DNA of 30,246 bases from contig JBKHJZ010000024.1 of the NCBI GenBank assembly GCA_046537875.1, positions 1-30,246 of the forward strand, written 5' to 3'. The stretch is from JBKHJZ01 sp046537875 (GTDB lineage Bacteria; Actinomycetota; Acidimicrobiia; Acidimicrobiales; VFJN01). The notes beneath the pieces are model-generated. The model worked only from the letters and a program-made list of their open reading frames with translations. It was not told the DNA's origin and made no database searches. Made by a program: the position numbers and the translations under genes. This document shows positions 22,132 to 29,002 of this stretch, in pieces; positions within the stretch are counted from its first letter, which is position 1, and every line of letters starts with the position of its first letter.

Positions 22132-24531
22132 GTGAACACGCCACCCACCCGCACGCCGAGCGACCTGCCGGGGCTGCACCCGAGGCTCACCGTCCTGCAG
22201 GCAGCCCCCGAGGAGCGCGCCGCTCTCGCCGAGCAGCTCACGGAGCTGTGTGCCGGCGACGACGCCGACGCCACGGCCGAGCCGGAGACCACGTTCGGTG
22301 CGAAGGACTTCCACGCCGCAGCCCGGGAGGCCGCGATCCGCCGGGTCGAGACCCACGAGCGGGTGCGGGACGAGCTCGCGGCACGCCTGCGGCGGGCGCG
22401 CGAGCTCCAAGGGGCCGCGGCGAACCGGCGCGACGAGGCCGCGGCGCGCACCCGCCGGTTGAGCTCGCACCTCGCAGATTGCGACATGCTGCTCGAACGG
22501 GCCGGCGAGCTGACCAACGCCGCCGAGGACGCGCGCCGCGCACTCGACGACCGCCGTGCCGAGCTGGACACCGCCCGACGCAAGCTCGCGCTCGTCGACG
22601 AGCAGCGCGCGGCGGCGCAGCAGATGATCCAGGATGCGTCCCAGGAGCTCTACGAGCTCGAGACGTCGGAGCTCGACGAGACGTCGCTGCGCCGGGAGAT
22701 CGAGAAGGCCAACGATGCGCTGCGTGCCGCCGAGGAGGCCGAGGCCCGGTCGACCGATGCGCTCCGGGCCATGGAGCAGGCGGCCGCGGCCCGGGCCGCG
22801 ACGCGCGACCACCTGCTGCAGGTGCGGGCCGAGCTGGTGGCCCGCGTCGAGGCACCGCTCGTCGACACCGAGGACGTCCGCTCGGCGCTCGCGGCCTTCG
22901 ACGCGGACACCACGGTCGGCGAGGGCGATCCGGTGGCCTGCGAGTTGGCGCGGGAGTGGATGGAGGTGGACGACGAGCTGTCGCGCATCGAGGATGCGCT
23001 GCCGGCCCCGCCGACGCCGCAGGAGATCGAGGCCGCGGAGCGACACCTCCAGCAGATCGACGCCTCCATCGCCCAGCTCGAGGCGGCCGGCCAGCCGGGA
23101 TCGCTGCCGCCAGAGGCCCGTGAGGAGATCGAGGCCGCGCACGAGGCGGTGCTCCTCGCCGAGGACGACCTCGACCGCCTCGAGGACTACGACGAGGCGG
23201 TGGCCCGCCTCGAACACGCGCGCGGGATCGAGCACGAGGTGCTGGCCCGCCACGGCTACGAGACGTACCTCGACGTGATCCTCACCGGTCCGGGCGAGGA
23301 CGACCAGGCCGACCTGCTCGACGCCCTGCGCGCCCGCCGGGTGGCCGAGGACACCCTGGCCTCGCTGCGTGCGGCCGCCGAGCCTCCCGCGATCGTGTCG
23401 GCGCTCAGGGCCCGGTGCGACCGCATCTACCGGGAGGCCGCCGACGTGCTGGGCTGCGACCCGGGCGAGAACGTTGCCGAGCTGCTCTACGCGCACCCCG
23501 TCGTGCCGCGCCAGCGGACCCAGGCGCTGGCCGCAGCGCTCGCCGCCGTGGGCGTGGTGCCGGTGGGCGTCTCGGTCCGCGAGCAGGCGATCGCCTGGCT
23601 CGTCGCCCAGGACCACGAGCTGGCGGCGCGTGACGAGTGCCGGAACGACCTCGACCGGGTCGACGAGGAGCTCGCGCACCTCGAGGAGCAGGACGCCGAG
23701 GCCGCCGCCGAGGCCGAGACCATCGTCGAGGTGGCGCAGGTCACCTACGACGACCTGGCGCAGGCCCACGCACGGGTCAACCTGCTCGAGGGCGAGCTCC
23801 GCGACCGGGCGATCCAGGACGACCGGCGCCTGCACCGGATCGCGGCAGCCGAGCAGCTCCGCGCCCAGATCGCCGCGGTCACCGAGGCGATCGAGCGCTC
23901 GGACGAGGAGTACCACTCGTCCGTCGGTGCGGCGGAGGCGGCCACGGTCGCCGCCGAGGCCACGCTCGAGCGCGCCACCGCCGAGCTGTCCGACGCGGTC
24001 CGGCGCCTGCGCCGCATCTCGGAGGCGCTTCCCCCCGCGCTGCGGCCGCGCGCGGGCGACGATCCGCTCGGCGAGCTGCCACGGCTGCGCGAGACCCTCG
24101 CGAACGAGGTCGAGCGGGCCGAGGTCGCGCTCGACACGGCGACCACCGAGCTGGAGCGGGCCCGGGCCGAGATCGACGAGACCCAGTCGGAGCTCGACGA
24201 CCACCTGACGGTGGTGCCCACCGACGACATCACCGACGACGACCTGGGCCAGGCCGTGCGGGACATGCTCGCCGGCGGCGATCGCCCTGCGATCGTGGAG
24301 GACCCGTTCGGCCAGGTGGAAGACGTCCGCGAGGTGTTGCTCGACGTCCTGGCCTCGGTCTCGGCCCGCCGCCAGATCGTGCTCCTGACCGACGACCCGG
24401 TGACGCTCGGGTGGGCCATCAGCCTTCCGCCCGACGTCGGTGCCGTGACCCGGATGCCCACACCGCCCGCCCCCGACCGCCCGCCCGGTGAGGCGCCGCC
24501 GCTGGCGGCCCAGCACCAGGCTGCCACCTGA
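22132..24531 (+). CDS. Large coiled-coil protein with degenerate SMC-type ATPase ends
   Basis: 799 residues, almost entirely helical. The N-terminus reads LHPRLTVLQAAPEERAAL (15-32), which lines up with the strand and P-loop of SMC/RecF-type ATPases (RLTVL, then GPNGAGKSTL), but every P-loop Gly, Lys and Ser is missing. Coiled coils run from about 55 to 250 and 440 to 680, Ala/Glu/Arg-rich. Near the end RPAIVEDPFGQVED (716-730, E723 D724) and ARRQIVLLTDDPVTLGWA resemble Walker B, D-loop and the following strand of that superfamily. It probably folds like an SMC head but cannot bind ATP in the usual way. GTG 22132 is chosen over 22069. Its stop is 21 bases before the conservon kinase, so they are probably co-transcribed. 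Confidence 0.75.
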   Translation: MNTPPTRTPSDLPGLHPRLTVLQAAPEERAALAEQLTELCAGDDADATAEPETTFGAKDFHAAAREAAIRRVETHERVRDELAARLRRARELQGAAANRRDEAAARTRRLSSHLADCDMLLERAGELTNAAEDARRALDDRRAELDTARRKLALVDEQRAAAQQMIQDASQELYELETSELDETSLRREIEKANDALRAAEEAEARSTDALRAMEQAAAARAATRDHLLQVRAELVARVEAPLVDTEDVRSALAAFDADTTVGEGDPVACELAREWMEVDDELSRIEDALPAPPTPQEIEAAERHLQQIDASIAQLEAAGQPGSLPPEAREEIEAAHEAVLLAEDDLDRLEDYDEAVARLEHARGIEHEVLARHGYETYLDVILTGPGEDDQADLLDALRARRVAEDTLASLRAAAEPPAIVSALRARCDRIYREAADVLGCDPGENVAELLYAHPVVPRQRTQALAAALAAVGVVPVGVSVREQAIAWLVAQDHELAARDECRNDLDRVDEELAHLEEQDAEAAAEAETIVEVAQVTYDDLAQAHARVNLLEGELRDRAIQDDRRLHRIAAAEQLRAQIAAVTEAIERSDEEYHSSVGAAEAATVAAEATLERATAELSDAVRRLRRISEALPPALRPRAGDDPLGELPRLRETLANEVERAEVALDTATTELERARAEIDETQSELDDHLTVVPTDDITDDDLGQAVRDMLAGGDRPAIVEDPFGQVEDVREVLLDVLASVSARRQIVLLTDDPVTLGWAISLPPDVGAVTRMPTPPAPDRPPGEAPPLAAQHQAAT

Positions 24532-24552
24532 TCCGACGAGGACCCCCGCCGC

Positions 24553-27396
24553 ATGTTCAGACGCATCCCGATCCGCAGGAAGCTCGCCGGCGCACTGGCC
24601 ATCCCGCTGACCGCGCTGATCGTGGTGGCCGTGCTGGAGGTGATCCAGAGCCAGCGCGAAGCCGACCAGGTGCGCGAGCAGGCGGCGCTCGCCACCGCCT
24701 CCATCGGGCCGAACGGCTTGATCACCGCCCTGATGAACGAGCGCAACTTCTCGGCCGTCTGGCTGCTCGGCTTCGCCGAATCCGGTGCACTGGAGCTGCC
24801 GGTCGACAGCAACGAGCAGGCCCGGCAGGAGACCGACCAGGCGCTCGAGCTGTTCACCGACGAGGTGCTGACGGAGGGCGGCGACGTCGAGCGCACGTAC
24901 CGTCCGGCGCTCGAGGAGCTGGAGGCGCTGGCTGCGCTCCGCACGGCGACCGACGACTACCCGGGGGTCCGCCAGCTCGCCGAGAGCATCGACTACTCGG
25001 ACATGATCTTCGACGGTTACACCGATCTCATCCACGGGCTGTTCGAGGCCAACTCCCAGGTGGCGCTGGCGGTGGACGACGCGGAGCTGCGGCGAGCCGT
25101 CGAGCTGTCCGACCTGGCGAGCCGCCAGATCGACACCTACGCGCTGCTGACCAGCGAGCTGCTGGTCGGTCAGCTCGCCAACTCGGATCTGCCCGCACCC
25201 ATCCACGAGCCCGCGGTGAACTCGACGGCCTCGGACCTGTACGGCCAGGCCCTGCGCAACCTCGAGGACATCCGATCGCTCGGCACGGGTCGCTTCCAGC
25301 AGGCCACCGACCGGCTGATGGAGGAGAGCGAGTCGCTGGGCTTCATCCCGACGGCCGGGCGGTCCATCGAAGAGGGTGTGGTGCCCATCGGGGATCTGAC
25401 CGCCTCGGTCTCGAACGAGAGCACGGACTTCAGCCACTACGGCTTCCGGACGCGGGTCGGCGATCTGCTCGAGGAGCGTGCCGGCGAGCTCACCTCTGCG
25501 GCCGCCAACCGCGAGCGCTGGTTCCTCGCGCTCGCCGGCCTGGCGCTGTTCGTCGCGGTGGCCGTCACATGGATCGTGTCCCGCTCGATCACGCGCCCGC
25601 TGCGCTCGCTCACCAGTCAGGCCAAGGACATGGCCGAGGAGCGCCTGCCCGAAGCGGTGCTCGACATCCTCGAGACGCCGCTCGGCGAGGACGTCGAGGT
25701 GCCCCAGGTCGAACCGATCGAGGTGCACACGCGGGACGAGGTGGCCGACGTGGCGGAGGCGCTGAACACCGTGCAGGACTCGGCGCTCGACCTCGCGGTC
25801 GAGCAGGCCGTGCTGCGCCGCAACATCGCCGACAGCTTCGTCAACCTCGGGCGCCGCAACCAGAACCTGCTCGGCCGCCAGCTCGACTTCATCACCGAGC
25901 TCGAGAGCAACGAGACCGACCCCGAGACCCTGGCCGACCTCTTCCGCCTCGACCACCTCGCCACCCGCATGCGCCGCAACGCCGAGAGCCTGCTGGTGCT
26001 CGCGGGCATCGATCCGCCCCGCAAGTGGGTGGCGCCCGTCCGGCTCACCGACGTCATCCGGGCCGCGCTCGGCGAGGTCGAGGACTACCAGCGGGTCACC
26101 GTCCGCGGCGTCGAGCCCGCCACCGTCCTCGGGGCCGTGGCCGCCGACCTCGCCCACCTGCTCGCCGAGCTCATCGAGAACGCGCTCGTGTTCTCGCCGC
26201 CCGACCAGCCGGTCGACATCCGCGGCCGCAGCCGTCCCGACGGCGGCTACACGCTGGCGATCATCGACTCGGGGCTCGGGATGACGCCCGACGACATCGC
26301 GGCCGCGAACCGCCGCCTCGCGGGCGTCGAGAGCTTCACGATCGCCCCGTCCAAGTACCTCGGTCACTACGTCGCCGGCAACCTGGCGGCGCGGCATGGC
26401 ATCGCAGTGCACCTCGCCGAGTCCCCGGGCAACGGCGTCACTGCGATGGTCGACCTCCCGCCCGTCCTTCTCACCAGCGACACGCCGGTCGCCGACCAGC
26501 TTCCCGCCGGGGCGGTCCAGGCCGCGCCGGCAGCGGCGATGCCGCCGCCGGCGCCGATGCTCCCTCCCCCGTCGACCGGTCAGGTGCAGGCGGTGCCCGC
26601 TGGCGTGGTGGCGCCCGGCGCCGCGAACCCGACCGCAGGGAGCGGGCCGGTGCCGCCCTTCGGCCCGGTCGGCGACCAGCCCCGGTACAACGGCCCGGTC
26701 TCCGACGGTGGCCCGATGCTCCCGGGCGGACCGGCGGCCGCCTCCCGCACCCCGAGCGGCCTGGTGAAGCGGACGCCCCGGGCTGGATCCACGTCGCCGG
26801 CACCGATGCCCGAGGGAACGCTGCTCGCCAGCCTCAGCCAGGTCACCCAGAACCTGCCCGGCGCCGGAGCCGGCCGGCCTCCGGGCCCTGCCGGTGCTCC
26901 CGGGCCGGTCGGCGGACCGGAACCCTGGACCACGCCGCGGCCCCGCCGCCCGGAGCCCGGTCCACCGCTGGTGGCCGATCCGGCGATCCGCGTGCGCGGT
27001 GGCGCTCCCGGCTCACCCCAGCCAGATGGCGCAGACCTGTTGGGCGCCGCAGGACCGTCGGGCCCCGACGGGCCCGAGGGCGGCGACCGGACCCGCAGCG
27101 GCCTGGAGCGCCGGGTGCGCGGCGCCCAGCTCCCGTCGACCCAGCCGCTCTCCGTCCGTCGCACGGGGGAGCACCGCGCGGTCCCCGGCGGCGACTACGG
27201 TCACGGCCGGCAACCCGTCGGCCACGGTGATGACAGCGCAACTGGGGGGGCGAATGGGAGCGCGAGCATCTCGACCACGCAGGACGACAGCTCGGCCCGC
27301 AACGTCTACAGCTTCCTGACGAGCTTCACCGCAGGCGTCCAACGCGGTCTCGACGAGTCCCGCCGCGGCCCGACCACCCCGGAGGAAGATTCATGA
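24553..27396 (+). CDS. cvnA: Conservon sensor kinase-like protein CvnA with NIT domain
   Basis: 947 residues. TM1 (about 11-31), an extracytoplasmic nitrate/nitrite-sensing NIT domain (about 45-315, with LITALMNERNFSAVW at 56-70), TM2 (324-343), HAMP (344-415), a DHp-like region (425-485) and a HATPase (about 525-637; N543 in ELIENALVFSPP, DSGLGM at 572-577). There is no ordinary HisKA box; the only likely acceptor is H468 in LFRLDHLATRMRRNAESLLVL, a form shared by conservon kinases. The G2 region GHYVAGNLAARHG is changed from GLGL. Residues 640-947 are a Pro/Gly/Ala-rich disordered tail. The ATG has GAGGA ten bases upstream. Its stop overlaps cvnB (ATGA). Confidence 0.92.
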   Translation: MFRRIPIRRKLAGALAIPLTALIVVAVLEVIQSQREADQVREQAALATASIGPNGLITALMNERNFSAVWLLGFAESGALELPVDSNEQARQETDQALELFTDEVLTEGGDVERTYRPALEELEALAALRTATDDYPGVRQLAESIDYSDMIFDGYTDLIHGLFEANSQVALAVDDAELRRAVELSDLASRQIDTYALLTSELLVGQLANSDLPAPIHEPAVNSTASDLYGQALRNLEDIRSLGTGRFQQATDRLMEESESLGFIPTAGRSIEEGVVPIGDLTASVSNESTDFSHYGFRTRVGDLLEERAGELTSAAANRERWFLALAGLALFVAVAVTWIVSRSITRPLRSLTSQAKDMAEERLPEAVLDILETPLGEDVEVPQVEPIEVHTRDEVADVAEALNTVQDSALDLAVEQAVLRRNIADSFVNLGRRNQNLLGRQLDFITELESNETDPETLADLFRLDHLATRMRRNAESLLVLAGIDPPRKWVAPVRLTDVIRAALGEVEDYQRVTVRGVEPATVLGAVAADLAHLLAELIENALVFSPPDQPVDIRGRSRPDGGYTLAIIDSGLGMTPDDIAAANRRLAGVESFTIAPSKYLGHYVAGNLAARHGIAVHLAESPGNGVTAMVDLPPVLLTSDTPVADQLPAGAVQAAPAAAMPPPAPMLPPPSTGQVQAVPAGVVAPGAANPTAGSGPVPPFGPVGDQPRYNGPVSDGGPMLPGGPAAASRTPSGLVKRTPRAGSTSPAPMPEGTLLASLSQVTQNLPGAGAGRPPGPAGAPGPVGGPEPWTTPRPRRPEPGPPLVADPAIRVRGGAPGSPQPDGADLLGAAGPSGPDGPEGGDRTRSGLERRVRGAQLPSTQPLSVRRTGEHRAVPGGDYGHGRQPVGHGDDSATGGANGSASISTTQDDSSARNVYSFLTSFTAGVQRGLDESRRGPTTPEEDS
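25582..25809 (+). repeat. HAMP-linker segment, copy 1 of a paralogous pair
   Basis: Residues 344-419 of the first conservon kinase. It matches residues 340-414 of the second kinase (30020-30246) at 68 of 75 shared codons in amino acids, with long identical DNA stretches. The sensor domains on either side are far less alike. Confidence 0.8.
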
Positions 27397-27812
27397 CCCT
27401 GAGCGACGAGGCACGCAACTTCAACTGGCTGCTCAACAGCTTCGTCGACCAGACCGCGGGAGTCACCGATGCCGTCGCCGTCTCGTCGGACGGGCTGCTG
27501 ATGGCCGCCTCCAGCTCGCTCGACCGGGCGTCGGCCGAGCAGCTCGCGGCCATCATCTCCGGGTTCGTCAGCCTGGGTCACGGCGCCTCGCGGTGCTTCG
27601 ACTTCCAGGGACTCGAGCAGATCATCGTGGCGATGCGGCAGGGCTTCCTGTTCGTCTCGGCGATCTCCGACGGCAGCTGCCTGGGGGTGGTCGCCACGCG
27701 CAGCTGCGACATCGGGCTCGTCGGCTACCAGACGACCCTGCTGGTGGAGCGCGCGGGCCAGGTCCTGACGCCGGCCCTCGTGGCGGAGCTGAAGGCGGGA
27801 GTCGTCGCATGA
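27393..27812 (+). CDS. cvnB: Roadblock/LC7 protein CvnB
   Basis: 139 residues, a single roadblock/LC7 domain (LLNSFVDQTAGVTDAVAVSSDGLLMAASSSLDR, then AAIISGFVSLGHGAS and a C-terminal beta-alpha unit). In conservons and the Myxococcus Mgl system these proteins act as scaffold or GTPase-activating partner of the small GTPase. The ATG overlaps the cvnA stop by four bases and the stop overlaps cvnC, so all are co-translated. One odd feature is the number of cysteines for such a domain (ASRCFD, GSCLG, RSCDIG). The protein has the family's usual length and no extra domain. Confidence 0.94.
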   Translation: MTLSDEARNFNWLLNSFVDQTAGVTDAVAVSSDGLLMAASSSLDRASAEQLAAIISGFVSLGHGASRCFDFQGLEQIIVAMRQGFLFVSAISDGSCLGVVATRSCDIGLVGYQTTLLVERAGQVLTPALVAELKAGVVA

Positions 27813-28144
27813 ACGAAGGTCACGATCTGGTCCGGCCGTACATCATGACGGGGGGCCGTACGCGCGCCCAGAGACGTGACCTACGCGTTGAGACGCTCCT
27901 GCAGACCCGCAGCACCCACATCCCTCCCTACCTGCCCGACGAGCAGCAGCTCGTGCTGAACGAGTGCGTGCGTGCGCTGTCGGTGGCAGAGGTGGCCTCG
28001 CACCTCAACCTCGTGGTCGGCGTCGTGATGGTGCTGGCCGACGATCTCATCTCGGCCGGCCTGCTCGACGTCCACCACACCGACCCCGTCGAGATCGAGC
28101 TGTCGATGCTGACGAAGATGATCGAGCGCGTTCGGGCCATCTGA
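27809..28144 (+). CDS. cvnC: DUF742 protein CvnC
   Basis: 111 residues. The DUF742 hallmark LVRPYIMTGGRTRAQ is at 7-21; the rest (LVLNECVRALSVAEVASHLNLVVGVVMVLADDLISAGLLDVH) resembles a winged-helix domain, with SVAEVASHLNL as the helix-turn-helix. DUF742 proteins are the third conservon member, thought to link sensor and GTPase; DNA binding has not been shown to my knowledge. The ATG at 27809 overlaps the cvnB stop (ATGA). A 58-base gap follows before cvnD, so coupling ends here. Confidence 0.94.
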   Translation: MNEGHDLVRPYIMTGGRTRAQRRDLRVETLLQTRSTHIPPYLPDEQQLVLNECVRALSVAEVASHLNLVVGVVMVLADDLISAGLLDVHHTDPVEIELSMLTKMIERVRAI

Positions 28145-28202
28145 GTCCGCCATCACCGCACCACACCCACCCTGTCACGAGTCACCGAGGGGTTCCGCGA
28201 CC

Positions 28203-28793
28203 GTGTACCCAACCGCCCAGACCACAAGCGTGCGCATCACGTCGGTCAAGTTCGTCATCGCCGGCGGGTTCGGCGTCGGCAAGACCACCTTCGTGGGGGC
28301 GATCTCCGAGATCGAACCTCTCCGCACCGAGGCCGCCATGACGAGCGAGTCGTCGGGGATCGACGACACCCGTCACATCGCCCGCAAGACCACGACGACC
28401 GTCGCCATGGACTTCGGCCGGATCACCGTCGACGACACGCTCGTCATGTACCTGTTCGGCACCCCGGGCCAGGACCGCTTCGGGTTCATGTGGGACGACA
28501 TCTGCCTCGGCGCACTCGGTGCCGTCGTCCTCGTCGATCCGCGCCGCATCACCGACAGCTTCCCGGGCATCGACTACTTCGAGGCCAACGGGATCCCGTT
28601 CGTCGTGGGCGTCAACATCTTCGACGGCGCGCCGCGCTACCCCACCCACGAGATCCACGAGGCCCTCGGCGTGGCACCCGACACGCCCATCGTCGAGTGC
28701 GACGCGCGCGAGAAGGACTCCGTGAAGCTGGTGCTGCTCACGCTCCTCGAGAGCCTGGTGGCGAAGGCACAGGCGCGGGCGAACGTGCGCTGA
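28203..28793 (+). CDS. cvnD: Conservon small GTPase CvnD
   Basis: 196 residues, MglA/Arf-like G protein of the conservon type. G1 is GGFGVGKTTF (21-30), a Thr-rich switch I (RKTTTTVAMDFGRI, 61-74), G3 is FGTPGQDRF (85-93, Gln89-Asp91 region) and G4 is VNIFDG (137-142), where ordinary GTPases have NKxD; VNxFD is usual in this family. G5 is probably ECDAR. GTP binding should be intact. The GTG start gives a 10-residue leader before the first strand, with GAGGGG about 10 bases upstream. The fourth and last gene of the canonical conservon. Confidence 0.94.
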   Translation: MYPTAQTTSVRITSVKFVIAGGFGVGKTTFVGAISEIEPLRTEAAMTSESSGIDDTRHIARKTTTTVAMDFGRITVDDTLVMYLFGTPGQDRFGFMWDDICLGALGAVVLVDPRRITDSFPGIDYFEANGIPFVVGVNIFDGAPRYPTHEIHEALGVAPDTPIVECDAREKDSVKLVLLTLLESLVAKAQARANVR

Positions 28794-28925
28794 TGGGTCA
28801 CAGCCCCGCGATCGACGCCGCCCGCCGAGCCCGCCGCATGACGCCGCCCCCGTTCATCCGCGATGATGACCGCTCGGCCGCGGTCGCTGGGAGCCGCCAC
28901 CCCACCCGGGTGGCCCGTCTGCGGA

Positions 28926-28947
28926 CGCCGGGGCGTCCTCCCCGGCG
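28926..28947 (+). terminator. Hairpin between conservon and second kinase
   Basis: CGCCGGGG, six-base loop, CCCCGGCG: a perfect 8-base stem 133 bases after the cvnD stop. No T-run, so termination is only a guess. The rest of the 209-base gap (28794-29002) holds no convincing gene. Confidence 0.35.
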
Positions 28948-29002
28948 GTGGCCCGGCGGTCATCCCGCCCGTGTGAGAGTCGTCCCGTAGTCGGAGCCGC
29001 AG

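Noticed and set aside
22081..26412. Very long open frame on the minus strand (over 1,400 codons) through the coiled-coil and conservon genes
   Set aside because: It is antisense to two well supported genes, its composition is Val/Gly/Arg-rich as expected from GC-rich codons read backward, and it shows no domain.
28793..28990. 65-codon open frame starting in TGATG overlap with the cvnD stop
   Set aside because: The overlap looks like translational coupling, but the peptide is an Arg/Pro-rich low-complexity run with no domain and spans the hairpin at 28926-28947. Kept as non-coding unless relatives conserve it.
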